Below, piece by piece: positions 1 through 12,600 of a stretch of 64,000 bases of DNA (within the stretch, counting starts at the first letter, position 1; the number at the start of each line of letters is the position of its first letter). The notes beneath the pieces are model-generated. The model ran no database searches. It was not told where the DNA came from and saw nothing but the letters and a program-made list of their open reading frames with translations. Source of the stretch: Tethya wilhelma (Eukaryota; Porifera; Demospongiae; Tethyida; Tethyidae). The DNA is taken from contig CAXIPT010000001.1 in the NCBI GenBank assembly GCA_964030475.1, positions 11,871,823-11,935,822 of the forward strand. Reading direction: 5' to 3'. Made by a program: the position numbers and the translations under genes.

Positions 1-349
1 AGTAATGCATGGTACAGAGTACAGGTTGATTATTATGTTGGCTAGAATTAGCTTGGGGGATCACACAAAGTTTAACGATGATAGACGACGCTCCCGACGT
101 TATTTTCGCTATCTGGGGCTCGCTCAGGCTTACCCCAATTAGCAGGCATCGTCATCAAATTTTAACCAAGCGAACACGTGTGTACTCAACTAAGCATTTT
201 TGCTTTAGTTCTGAGAAATCTACTAGATTGTAAGTCTTCCTCTTTGTATTGTGCATATAGTCATCCTTACTTACTATCATTACTTATTATCATTAGTTGT
301 ATTCTTGTACAATTTATTTTGGTAATACAATGTTTTAATCTTCTTGTAG

Positions 350-3300
350 CGATTTGAAAATCGTATCAACCTTGGAATTATTGTAGATAGAGAACTTCCT
401 CACTCTGCTACTAACTCACTTCTTGGCGTATCAAAGGAGGCTAGTCGTTATCGTGTAAAGGACAAAGCTGATCGTGCAACTACAGAACAGGTTCTTGATC
501 CTCGTACTCGTATGATACTATTTAAGCTTCTAGGACGAAATATTATCACTGGGATCAATGGTTGTGTCAGTACTGGCAAAGAGGCCAATATTTACTTTGC
601 TACAAGTCCCAATGAGGATTGTGCAGTGAAGATCTACAAAACTTCCATTCTAATATTCAAAGACAGGGATAAGTATGTTACTGGAGAATTTCGCTTTCGG
701 CATGGTTACTCCAAACATAACCCTCGGAAAATGGTTCAGTTGTGGGCTGAAAAGGAGATGCGAAACTTGACTAGGATGCACACGAATGGTGTATTATGTC
801 CTAAGCCTATTATCCTTCGAAGTCATGTCTTAGTGATGGAATTCATTGGCAAAAATGGGTGGCCTTCACCAAAGCTCAAAGATGTTCATCTGACAGAAGG
901 GAAAGCGAGAGAGCTATACCTGGAATGTGTTATGATTATACGGACTCTCTTTCACAAATGCAAGCTAGTTCATGCTGATCTCAGTGAATATAACATATTA
1001 CTTCATGATGGCCACCTCTGTGTGATTGATGTGTCACAAGCTGTTGAACATGATCACCCACAGGCATTGGATTTTCTGAGGAAAGATTGTCGTAATATCA
1101 CAGAGTTTTTCCGTCGAAATTGTGTTTGTGTAATGACTATAAAGGACTTATTTGATTTTGTGATTGATGTTACAATCACTGATGAAAACATAGATGATTA
1201 CTTGGAACAGGCACAGAAACGTGCCTTGTTGTATCAAGAACATACAACATCATCTCAAGAAGAAGTAACTGCAGCTGTTTTCCAACAGGTTTTTATTCCT
1301 AAAAGTTTGGGAGAAGTTGTAAAATATGAAGAACATTATGAGGACATACAGCAAGGAAGAGAGAGTGATATCTTATATCCAACAGCTACTGGAATGAAGG
1401 CAGATCTTTCAGGACCGCAAATCATCCCACAGCTATTGAGCAAAGAAGGTACTGTTTGGTGTGAATTGTTCATACAGATGCAGATTTCTATTCTTGACCA
1501 TTGGTGTGTGCGTAACACACAGAGGGTTATGGTAGTCTTTGTACATGTCTGTCTGTTTGTTAGTTTGCACTTAATTATTAATTCTTGTCAAAAATGATTG
1601 ACAGCTCCAGGAACAAATTGAAAACCCTTACATTCATAACTTAGTGATATGCTACATGTACTTGCTGAGACTGAGGGTGCATGTGTGCTTCTCTGAGTGC
1701 TTTTTTTGGCTGTGCCTATCGATCACACCTATGTGTGGTATAAATTATTTAGAGATACAGTTGAAGGCTTACACTGAACTTTCCTCTGCTATATACTCTG
1801 CATGCTTGGTCTTAGCTTTGCACCTAAACCCCTGAGGGTACTAGTCTATGCCAAGGCCCTGTTTTCTATGTGTTTCCAGCTTGCATTTGCATGAAGACAC
1901 CAAAAATACACAACTGGAAACACGTTTTAAAAACGCACTTCAAAGGAGAGAGTTTTGAAACAAAGTACATTTACTCCATGTGTAAATGGCATAAATGCAA
2001 CTGAGAATGAAAATACTTAGCTATACCTCATTTCTCACATGTTTTGTAATGTTTCGACTACATTTTGCCTATGTGTCGATTCAGCTACAATACCAGAAGT
2101 ATATACTGTATCACAAGTATGTAATATAGCTAATACCTCTGTAAATTTTGCTGAATCAGCAGAAACAGATTGCTAATTCAGCAATTTTTAAGCACTCAAT
2201 GTTTTTTTACGTGATCTCTAATTGCACGCTTGCAACCTCTTCTGGTTCCACTGGGGCTCACTCAGACTCCAATAATAGTTAATCACATAATGGTGACTTT
2301 TTAACAATCTATGCCTTTTTTTACAAGATCAACTCTAAAGCCTGCTTTTTTCAGGCTTCTAAGTCTTCTTGCAGACGTATTTGCATGCTTCAGGCTTTCA
2401 GGCTGTGGAAAATACTCAGCTAAACTGCTGTATGAAGGGTCAGTATTAGTAAATTAATTTTGCAGTTTGTCTAATTCTTTCTTTGCAGAGCTAAGCAACC
2501 TAGGTCTTGAAAGTGTGCCATTATTGCAGACCCTAACTATATCCCTACATCAACCCAGCAGATTTCAAGCTTACACATAAGAGGACTGTGGGAGAAACTT
2601 AGCTAATCATCCATAACTACAGTCGCGATGATCGTGATTGTCAGTGGTTTGGCAGTCAAAGTCTACAAAAATTAAAAAACATAATTATGAAAAATTGCAA
2701 AATAGTGGGTGGGGCTGTGTAATGCAGTGATGCAATGAAAATTAGTCAACATGAAAATTTAACATGCGAACTATTTACTGTGCATGTACCAATGAATATG
2801 TTCATGATGCTACATGTACAGTTCTATTTAATAACCTTGATGTAGATGATAGTGAAGATGAAGAATGTACGCCTTCTGAATCTAGTTCAGAATTATCCGA
2901 ACAAGAAATTAATGAAAGTGATGTCCTTCGAATTCCATACATTCATCCTCGAGGAAAGGATAAGCACGGTATGTATATGTAGATAGTATTACCTGATTTT
3001 GGTGCTAGTTAATCCTTAGTGCGCACATGCGCACTGAAGGTTACAGTTAGCCTCGTTCCCAGGCTCCTCCCAGCTCTTCAAGTTACACGTTGAAAAGCGG
3101 GAGGGCCTGGTATATGACGGCACGTGAATGACGTCAGAAGCGCATAGAAAATTTTAGCATTTCCATGGATTCTCCTGGCAAGCAGTGGTAAGAATCGCAG
3201 AAAGCATAGTCCACCAAACTCTGATATTTACAACGCGTTCAAAGACTGCAATGAAGACGGCAATAGCGTACAGTAGCTATGCTCTGATTTTAAACACTGA

Positions 3301-5190
3301 ACGATATATTCGAGCCTATCGTAAGTTGTCTGACAAACTTACACTGTCTTAGCTAGATCAGCAGCTGGTAAAATTACCTTTTGCTTTACTTAGAAAGTTG
3401 AAAATTATGGCGAAAAACCACGTTGAGCTGTACTAGCAATGGCTAGCAACTTCCCTCAAGTAGTCTCGCTAGCGTGATGAGCTCCAAGAGCTTTGTTTTT
3501 TGCCAAAAGTTCTCTTTTCGCAAAACGGAAGTGACGTTTTTCGGTTTGCCTACGTCACAACTATGATACGGTTCGACCACTGTTCGACCTCACGTGCCGT
3601 TATATACCAGGCCCTCCCGATTCTTAGTGTGTAACACTAAAAGAGGGTGTGGCCTGGTACGAGGCTAGGTTACAGTAGTCATTTTGTCTGTCCCTCTGTC
3701 TGTCTGTGTGTTTGTTCCAACTATATCTCAAGAATGGCAGCTCCAGTCTTCAAAAGTGGCATACAAAGGTAGAATAATCAAGATTGTCTAAAAATTACAC
3801 GCAGCATTCAACAAAACCTTGTACTTCCTGAGATCTAGGGATTTTCAGCCTCTCTGAGGAATTGTAGTTGCTGTATCTTAGTAGTATATAGTCCAAGTAC
3901 TTGCGTAACCAATTACACGTGCATTATTGTAATCGTAAACATCATACCGTAAATATAAAATTCAAATTTCAGGAGTAGCTGTACCTTCTTTCTGATGCAG
4001 CTGTAGGCACCTTTATGCTAACTACAATGTAAGCAATTCTGTTCTAGTGTGGCTTTTATCTGCATAAAAACACTTTAAGTACAGGAGGTCTAATCATCTA
4101 ATATGCTATAAATATTTCAGCTCCTAAGGCTATTTTGAAGCTAGGCAGCAAGGCTTACTAACATGATGCTCTAGGTTATGAGTAATCAAGGACACTTGCT
4201 TCCTACATTAGTTGTCTGTGAAAGTTTACAACGTGATGTGCTATATAGCTTTCTGGTAGATTGTTGAAATAATGGGAAAACACTCTAGTTTGTGTGATTT
4301 TTCATAATACCATAGATCTGGAATTTTTCATCGACTCAGTAAAGATTGCCATACAAATAATTTTTTGCCACACTTGAGTTTAATTAACCCTTGGTGCACA
4401 TGCGCACCAGGGGTTATGAGAGTCGTTTTGTCTGTAGTGGTCATTGACGAAAATTTTATTGTGAAGAAAATTTCCCGATCTACGGTATTAGATTATTCAG
4501 TCTATGTGCTGCTAAATTTGCATATGGCAAACTGTGGTGGTTAGGACTTAATTGATTCTGGATGTAGCCTGAACAATAATTAATACTATAAATTATAGTA
4601 GGTCATTTTCAGGGGTGTAAATTTTCCTGAAAAGCTTAGGTAGTGCTTCAGAAGTAAATATTCATAGTTTTAATTTTTGTGACTCAAGTATCACCAACTT
4701 AGAGCGCTGGAAGATCTTGTGACAGTTTATCTGCAGCTGCTGTAGTATAGTATATGTACAGGTAGATACTATTCTAGCTAGATACTGTAGCTATTTACAG
4801 TAAACTTCTTAAAAGAATGCATGGGTAAGAGACAGAGAAGTAAGTCCTTGACAATGTGCACATGGCAAGCATCATGACATTCAACCTTGGACAAAGTTTT
4901 CTCTTGCGGAGGAAATTTGTGACTTTAGTCACAAAAATAGCGAGTCTTCAACATTAATTAAAATTCCCTATGTTGCAGGCTCTATTGTATTTCTCGTCAT
5001 TGCACTTACAGTGGAATTACTTTGTTGATGCATACACTGTACACAAATTCAAGATCCCAGTATGGTTCAAATAAAGAGAGCACATAAGCAAGCAGTGAAA
5101 GAAGAAAAGAGAGAGAAAAGAAAGAACAAACTTCCAAAGCATTTGAAAAAACAGAAACAAAAGATGGGTTCTAAACAAAAACATAAATAA
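350..5190 (+). CDS. RIOK1: RIO1 kinase (RIOK1), 5' end missing
   Basis: Atypical serine kinase/ATPase of cytoplasmic pre-40S ribosome maturation. I read three exons: 350-1448, 2822-2968 and 5054-5190. Reading phases join (1, 1) and give about 460 residues from the conserved linker RFENRINL to the stop. Visible motifs are the RIO1 flexible loop region STGKEANIY, the catalytic LVHADLSEYN and the metal-binding IDVSQAVEHDHP, followed by TGMKADLSGPQ. The second exon is acidic and serine-rich (VDDSEDEE). The last exon has the basic RIOK1 tail KREKRKNKLPKHLKK. The acidic N-terminus (roughly 150 residues in human) must lie left of the window; I could not place an exon in 1-349. The stop is 5 bases from the stop of ENDOV on the other strand. 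Introns carry a 620-bp TIR element and other repeats. Family identity is very secure. Confidence 0.95.
3010..3870 (+). repeat. TTAACCCT-type dispersed repeat split by the TIR element
   Basis: Left part 3010-3047 (TTAATCCTTAGTGCGCACAT) and right part 3668-3870 (GTCATTTTGTCTGTCCCTCT, then ATCTCAAGAATGGCAGCTCC) belong together: the same order occurs uninterrupted at 62288-62520. Other fragments are at ~1675-1850 and 4386-4440. Confidence 0.65.
3048..3667. mobile_element. 620-bp TIR element with 9-bp target duplication, copy 1
   Basis: Ends TAGCCTCG and CGAGGCTA are inverted; inner GAGGGCCTGGTATA and TATACCAGGCCCTC blocks also pair. Exact 9-bp flanks GGTTACAGT at 3039-3047 and 3668-3676. It interrupts a TTAACCC-type repeat in a RIOK1 intron. 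Non-autonomous. Confidence 0.85.
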
Positions 5191-5195
5191 TTTAA

Positions 5196-8100
5196 TCATT
5201 TTTTTTCAGTTCGGAGAATCTCACGAGACTTTATGTCTGCCTGTATACATAATTTTGTTTAATTAAATATCTCAATGTGAATTTAATAATAATATTATTA
5301 TTTACTTGTCGGATTGGTTCTGGTACTCGCATCACAGAGCATGCTATGACCAACTTTGTTGCTGTTTCTAGAGATATATTATGCCCGACTGATACATACA
5401 CAGGGTTAGATGCATCATCAGAGGTACGAACAGCCTGAATTTAAATAATTAAGTACTGTTACTCATAACAATCAATGAATGCTGTCCACTTACCACTCCC
5501 CATACACGGCCAGAAACACCTTGCAATTGAAAATAATCCCCTTTCTTCAGTAGACTTGCATGGATCTGTAAATTATATTATTACTATGTGAGCCATGAAC
5601 TACATGAACATTAATTATTTTTATCAAATGTATAATCAGTCAACATATTTCGATTTTACTAAAGTGTACATGTAGGAATTAGTTTACTTCCTGTTCTTAT
5701 ATTCTTCCATATCACACAACACGTTATGTCAGGGCATTGTGGGTAGTCTAGTATGGATATAATAGTTTTGCTCAATACACATGGTACAGCATTTGGACAA
5801 ATCTATTATCCAATATTTACATGCAAGGAAATATCACAAGTTGTTCAAGGTATGACAAGTGACGCATAAATGTTGGATAGCATCAAAGTTGTGTGTGTGT
5901 GTGTAAATTTGCTCAAAACATTTTCTGCTTGCAGTACATTGTGGCCATTTTACTTTATGACCCAACTTGTTATACATGACTTCAGCAGAAATCCAAGAGG
6001 TAGCTCACCTGAGGACTACCAACCACATAATGTCATAACAAATCAATTACAAACTACAATCTGCACAGGTCATTGAATCCTTATTAAACATTGAGCAACT
6101 TTAGTACTAAATGCTCTCTTGGTGCATACAAAGTAAATATCCTTTTCAGAAAAGGTGCAACAACTATACCTCATTGCTGAGCTGGCAGGTTTTTGCTCAC
6201 AAATGGATATTGTGGTAGTCAAGTTTCCGGACTGTTCCACATAATATTATGTGTTACAGATATTGAGGTTAAGGGCTACTAGTGATATAGACCCAATCAA
6301 CATCATACAAGCTGTGAGCATGCAATATACAAGTACTCACCCTTTCACTGTGATCAGGTCCTTTCTCTAGTCCATCAACATGGAAAAGTTTCTTGCCAAC
6401 TCCAACACAAGGTATGCCAGAAAGAACTCCCAAGTGACAGGCCAAACCGAAACCTACATATACCATTTGGTTTAAAGATCTGCCTACTTAAGGCTAGAAG
6501 GTTAGGGCTTGGTTCAAAAGCTTAGTGATGCTAAAGGTTAGCAAAGGTTTTTTGCTCATATACAAACATGGAAAGTAATAATTATTATTCCAAGAACTAA
6601 ATTCCAGCTTAGTAACTATATGTGTGATCACTATAGATGGTGTTGGAATCTAACCTTTGGGATGAAGCACTCCATTGCCATCAACTAAAATAACCTGCAC
6701 ATGTGGTACACACCATATTATATGTATATTCTAAAAATTTGGCATACAATTAACAATTAGGTACAAGTTTTGCCACATTTTAGGTTAAACATTTGCACAC
6801 TCAATTTGTATATACTCGCGACAGCTTTTGCTAAATAGTAAAGGCAAGAGGTGCATACACTATAAATGAGAAACACATAAACCACTCGACCATAAAGTAA
6901 CAATAATGAATATACTACTATTAATGCCACAAAAACCTCAGCACGATAAGACGAAAGAGAATGACTATTAATTGATGCTCCCTAAGATACTATGGATTTT
7001 GTGTATAGTGTACACACACATGTATTACGAACCTGTGGAATCAGAGTTGGATGATTCTCTTTAACTTTTTCAAGTCTTTCCAAGAGAAAATCAACTTCTC
7101 TGAAAGCAAGAAATCCAGGGATGTAAGGCTCCTTCATTTCAACCAATGAATAACTGGTATGTACTACCTGGGTCAAGGATGATTGATGTGCACAGGTTTG
7201 TATGCAAACATCAATGGTTGCCAAACAGCAATAGTGCAAGTGTCTGGGCCATGGGCATTGGTGGAGTGGTGATAAATGTAACACCAAACTCTTAATTGGT
7301 TCTGAGCTAAGTACAATCAAGGAAAGTCCACCTGGTTTAAGAATGCCGGTAGAAAAAATTAAATGATATCCAACCAATTTCAAAATTTCAGCACCATTGG
7401 AAAGCGCTTACAGCAGCATTCTCAAACCAGATACATAAACTTTAGTTGGTAGTAATCTATTATCTACAGTGATACTCTAAGTTAAACAACCAATTAAATG
7501 TATCTGAATAATATCTAATCTATACGATATGCACATTGTCATTCTATTCTGGTGGCTGTGGAAATAAGGCATTTAATATCGATATGGGCTTATGGTGGTC
7601 GTGTACAACTACCAAAAGAGGTTTAAGCTTTGCATAGACCATGGTGCATGGTAATTCCATGCTTTCTCAACTATTTTTGACATACATGATGATGTGTAGA
7701 TATGGGATTAAGATAGAATTACCTTAAGTTCAGGAAATGTCAATATGGCAATCATGGCACAAGCATGGCTTGAACTGTTTTTATCAAATGAGATATCAAC
7801 ACCGGCAATGTGATGAACATTGGCAAATGGCTCCTCACCACAACTCCAACTTTTGACAGCATCATTGTCCTCTTCAGCCAACTGAGCTTTTAACTTGTCT
7901 TGTTCTCTGTCACAAATTTACAATAATACATGTACATGTCATAATAGTGACATCTAGTCTGGCTGGCCAGATGTTCAGTTCAGAGGGGGTGGAAAGGAAA
8001 TATCTGGTGAAGGCATAGATATTATACATACACTACTTTCTAATTGCAGGGCAATAGGAATTTCAACCTATGAATGGTACACCACTAATGTCATATTATT

Positions 8101-8315
8101 GTGATTGTAACCAGACATTCCTTATCATAATAATATAAAGTTTCATGATGCCAGGATCTACAATACCTCATCCATTCTTCCTTTTTGATTTCTGGGACCT
8201 GATCTGCAAGGCAAAATAAACAAAAGAGCATATATTACAACGTCACTGTTCGCAACAACCTCCAAATAATTTCTACCCTCAGTACCTTACCTGGTTCTTC
8301 TTGCACACATGCCAT
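5196..8315 (-). CDS. ENDOV: Endonuclease V (ENDOV), complete, 9 exons
   Basis: Metal-dependent endonuclease that cuts one base 3' of inosine; animal enzymes act mainly on RNA. Exons on the minus strand: 8291-8315, 8167-8203, 7723-7906, 7033-7167, 6655-6694, 6341-6453, 5494-5565, 5306-5434 and 5196-5240. All phases close, giving 259 residues (human is 282). Catalytic residues are present with family spacing: D58 in GVDISF, E106 in FLAFRE, D132 in LVDGNG. The strand-separating wedge reads PYIP (96-99). GFGLACHLG and KKLFHVDGL follow. The start is the first ATG after the divergent promoter. It is tail-to-tail with RIOK1 and head-to-head with DNAL4 once the next contig is flipped. A second, truncated copy at 13652-15312 is judged an assembly artefact. 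Confidence 0.94.
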
Positions 8316-8595
8316 GAAAATTTGCCACTTCTGACTGTGCTCTAATTGGAAACGCCTGCTCCGGATGATGAAAGGGGCGCGACTGGCAACACCCTGTTGC
8401 TATAGCAACTTCCAATTCAAGTAAACTGACGAACGAACAACAGAGAAAGTAAGATCATAGATAGAAAGATGAGTTTCTCACGATTTTATAGCAAGATAGA
8501 ATAGTACACGGCATATAAGATCTTGTTATGAAAGGATTCTTTGTATATAATATTGTGTTTGATGCTTTCTATATAAAGCGCAGCAAGCGTATGTC
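8316..8595. promoter_or_regulatory. Bidirectional ENDOV/DNAL4 promoter with X-box-like palindrome
   Basis: These 280 bases separate the two start codons. They contain the perfect palindrome GTTGCTATAGCAAC at 8396-8409, one base from the RFX X-box consensus GTNRCC(N0-3)RGYAAC, and a nearby GGCAAC half-site. RFX factors drive cilium genes in animals, which fits DNAL4. The same sequence reappears at 13372-13651 in the duplicate. The regulatory role is inferred. Confidence 0.6.
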
Positions 8596-8703
8596 ATGGC
8601 CGAAGAAGAGAAAGTTGCAGATGCAGCACAAGTTACAGAAGCCACTGACAGCAGTGAAACTGGTTTCTTCAACAGAAGACTGCATAATTATCCTCTCATA
8701 AAG
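8596..8703 (+). CDS. DNAL4: DNAL4 exon 1, duplicate copy cut by contig end
   Basis: Codes for the first 36 residues of DNAL4, ending HNYPLIK at a GT donor, identical to 13264-13371. No further DNAL4 exon follows on this strand because the contig stops at 8886. If the following contig is reversed, this exon continues into DNAL4 exons 2 and 3. It is therefore the same exon seen twice, not a second gene. Confidence 0.85.
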
Positions 8704-8886
8704 GTAGGCCCTGTTACGTTACAATGGATCACTCCAAATTCCACCTCTGGATGGGAGTTGATGTCTGGTTGGCTGCAGAGTGCATGTAAGAGAGTCTAGT
8801 GGTGGCATTACTTGGGCCTTAGCCAATTCTCTCTTGCAAATTTCTACCCTTGTCTGACAATGCATGTAAATGTCCAGGAATAGCTT

Positions 8887-8887
8887 N
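8887..8887. other. Single-N contig join
   Basis: One ambiguous base marks the exact end of the inverted duplication. Sequence homology stops at 8886. Confidence 0.85.
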
Positions 8888-8904
8888 AACTTGGGGCACT
8901 GCAT

Positions 8905-9395
8905 GTTTGCAATAGATTCCAAATAACGCGCACTTGGATATGGAAAGGGTCGTTAAGCTAGCTTATGAATAATGCATGAGTTTAGAAATTAATGGCCGCC
9001 ATATGGAGAAGGCGCTTTTCTCTTTGTATCTAGCGACTCAATGAGAGACACAAAAAACCGATGGCAAAAGCGATTGAAGACAAAGAAACCAAGTTTGTTC
9101 GTTCAAGAATCAGCTTCTAAAAGTGAATGGTCTTTGAGGTATGGCGTGAGAAGATAGAAGAAGAATAAGAAGAAGATGGAGAAATTTGGAGGTTAGGCAT
9201 ATTTTAGTTTGGTACTTCACGATGGTTTTAGGCCATGTTTTTGGGCTCATCAGAGAGAGAAAGAGCTAAATAGTAGCTTGAGAAGCCTTTTAGTGTCAAG
9301 CGCTCAGTTTTTGCAGAGTTATTCGCGTGAATATTTGTATTGCGCTAATGAGCCATCCGTGCCATTCCTATGTACCCAGTACTACCGTACTGGGA
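8905..9395. repeat. Dispersed repeat, related to 34530-35095
   Basis: Runs of near-identical sequence are shared with 34530-35095: ATTCCAAATAA, the CCATATGGAGAAGGC block, TGACTCAATGAGAGA, CCGATGGCAAAAG, and the ending GTACCCAGT...ACTGGGAA with its short palindrome. A third, more decayed end lies near 40840-40965. No coding frame is kept. Class unknown. Confidence 0.65.
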
Positions 9396-9607
9396 ATTAT
9401 TTATTGTGGTAAACTTGAAATATGTGAAAAATAACAATATTGAAATTGTGTCTTGTGAAGCAAGTTCAGTATATACTGAAATAGTTATACAATACAGACA
9501 TGTGTGCACACATACACAGAATTGTGCAACATTTTGAGGCCACATTATTTTAATAGGACAATAAACAACAGTATAATATTATAATATACACACTATATCA
9601 AGAAGGC

Positions 9608-12600
9608 TTATGCACACTTCCATAAGCAAATAGCAGTATTTCCTCCAAAAAACATGTAGAGAATATTTTTGACATCATAGGTTAGTTCAAACCCATATCC
9701 GACACCCACTACTGCGTGCCAAGCTGGGCCAAATTTCTTGTCCATGGTGTCTTTGATCATTTTTGCTGCAGCCTACACACAAGCACAAACAAAAGTTACA
9801 AAACATGGCTTTATCAAATCAAAAATTCAATACTAATACTGTAGATCACAAAACTTTTGTAGTTGACAAATTTTTGTAGTTACTTTGGAGTACGGAAATG
9901 AAAATAAAATAATTTTCAAGCATGCCTGTTGTAAACTGACTGGTGGGGCTGCATAATAGCAGCACTACAAATAATTTTTAGCACAAAAAATTTTAGCATG
10001 AAAATTTTGCAATACACAGACTAATGTTTACTTGAATAATCAAACAATCAGTACAGTGGAGGAGAACAATCATGAATGCCAACACTTATAGAGGGATTCC
10101 GCAAAACAGTTAGCCAATCAACATAGCTGAAAGTCTTTGAAGTCCCAATTAACACCACATTCAAGCAGAAGTACCACGCCCATTTTGGCTACACCTTTTG
10201 TGGGCAAGAGATTGAGTGTCCTATGCTCCACATATATAAAACGCGAGCAGATTTTTGTGATAGAAGAGCAATTTTACTGAATAAACTCGATGTCCTTACT
10301 GAACACACTCCAATAATGAAATCTATGAGCAAATATAGTCTCTAAACTCCCATAGAGTTGGAGCCACAGAGCTTAAAGCTACTCACGCAATGGTGCTCTG
10401 AGCCTTACACTTGTAGGATACACTATGCCCCCATAATTAATGGCATTTTTTGCAATCAGCTGGAAAAAAAAACAACTTGTTATTGGGCTAGCTGAGCTTT
10501 TTCTTGTACAGCAACAGAGAAACAGATTCACAGAAGAGAAATTACGTTTTCCCTTATTATGGTTCTCTCTGAAAGATTGGTCCCTTTATCATGCTTCTTT
10601 GGATATCATCATGTCACTGGTGGTGATCCCACAATCAGCTGTTAATGGCAGGCCACTACACTAGTTAGCTTTCTGGGCACATTTAGTAGCCTGCACTTTC
10701 CACAATCCAGAGAAAAAGGTACAGTTTCAGCACTCGAGTTGGAATCACTTCCTGTGAACCCTGTGACGGACATACTGAATACACATGAATGCACTTACTT
10801 CATTACTGTTACTGTGTTTTTCACAAGCAGTTACACACAACTCCATAGCTTCAACTCTCATTTCTTCATTCATATCAGAGTACTGTATAGAAAAGAAGAA
10901 CAATGCTACATACATTGGTGCATTTGTACAAGAATGAATAATTAAATGCATGCACTCTGCAACAGATATGGTTTTAGTTTGATTTCGTGATGGAAACATC
11001 AATATTTAAATTTGATTGGTCGAGTACCGGTATACATCATAAGAATATAGTTACTTCAAACAATGTACTCCACTACTCAAGTCCACATACAAGCATTAAA
11101 ATGTAGATTTTATTGTAGACGGTCATTTTCATTTAACCTATGGCAGACAGCATTTCAGCCCTTTGATATTATAGTTCCAATATTATTGTACTCCAGCTGG
11201 CTTTGTATATGGAACTGTTACTACATACTTCTTTCAGGCAGAATCACGGTCACGCCAAGTAAAGGAAAGGACAGTGACTCCCATGTGGCTGGCATGTAGA
11301 TTTTACTTGCATCCTGCATGTGACCGCTATCAAAAGTTCAACTGTAAACAAAAATTACGTTTTGACTGTAGACTGGCACTAATATTTAAGCTTGACTGTT
11401 GATCGTAGCTGTGAATTTTTGTGTGCTATGATGCAATATGACATCATTCTCGACGATTTTCGTACATTGGCAGTTGTGAAATTCTATATTAACCATTGAC
11501 CAGCAAAAAAATCTTGCTTTTACTGTAGACTGTCAGCTTGACCAGACAGTGGTCGCAGATGCATGTAGTATCTAGGAATAAGTGTATACACAGTATATTT
11601 TGTCTTGTTTTTTGTGTGTCTAAATCACATAGAAACATTCAAGGCTGGTCATTTCCATTCCAGAGATATAGTTGTTATAGGTTCCAACAAGTTCAGATAC
11701 CATAGCCTTTTCCAAGCTTCTCCTTCACTTCTAAAGAAGGATGTATTTGCAAGGGAGGAGCCTATCTGGTAACCGCAAGGCTCAGATACCCAATGAAATT
11801 TATCAGTTGTACTGTAAGAAGAATCATAGATTATATAGACATACGTACCCAGTCAAAAACCAACAATCAGCAGCAACAAGATGACCATGATGAGAATAAC
11901 TCGTAAATAGCCCTAAAATGTTTGCAATCACAGAATTATTGTATGCACTTGAGAGAAGTTTTTTAATTCTGTGTGTGTACAGCTGTATCGAAACAGTACA
12001 TGAAATGCTGGTCATTTTCGACCCACTGGAAGGGCATATAGTTTGTATTAATGCTCAAGTAAGTTGATAAGGCACAAATTGGCTCCATTGTATTGAGATA
12101 ACCGTGAAGGAGAGGGATGATAAGTTTTGATAACAAAATTGGTCAAAATAATATACCGTAGAGCGGGAAATTTTCGTGGGGGGAAATTTTTGCATATTCG
12201 TCTTGAATAGAAATTCGCAGGGAAAATTTTCGTGGATTGCATCTCAACATTACGTGACGACCACATACCTTACAAATTTTGTGGGGGGAAATTTTCGCGG
12301 AAAGCTGCCAAAGAGCGAAATTCGCAAAAAATTTTCCCCCACGAAAATTTCCCGCTATATGGTAGCTTTGTCCAGTCTTAGCTGATAAACATCAGGCCAA
12401 GAGAGTAACGATCTAGTATGGCTAAGGGCACATACTATGATGTTCTTGAGACATAGAGACAGCTAGCTCACATTGATAAAGCATACAGCCACCAGGAGTG
12501 AGAGGGGGAAAAGTGGCTGTAAGTGGTCCAGTTTGGACTATCTAGAGACTTAGCTAATAAAACCTGTAAAGCAGCATTTATTGATGAATTTGCTAGTTCA

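Larger units (their letters stand above)
6571..8886 (+). repeat. Left copy of a 2316-bp inverted duplication (probable contig overlap)
   Basis: This stretch equals the reverse complement of 13081-15396; paired positions add up to 21967 throughout, so there is no length difference. The right end abuts the single N at 8887. The matching copy ends at the N at 15397. It covers ENDOV exons 1-5, the shared promoter and DNAL4 exon 1. The two translated blocks I could compare (133 and 67 residues) are identical. Best read as the same locus represented twice. Confidence 0.9.

Noticed and set aside
1644..1835. 63-residue frame in RIOK1 intron
   Set aside because: It overlaps a dispersed repeat fragment and has no homology.
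10440..11300. Several 60-85-residue frames around DNAL4
   Set aside because: They lie in introns or opposite the DNAL4 exon 2 and lack splice or homology support.
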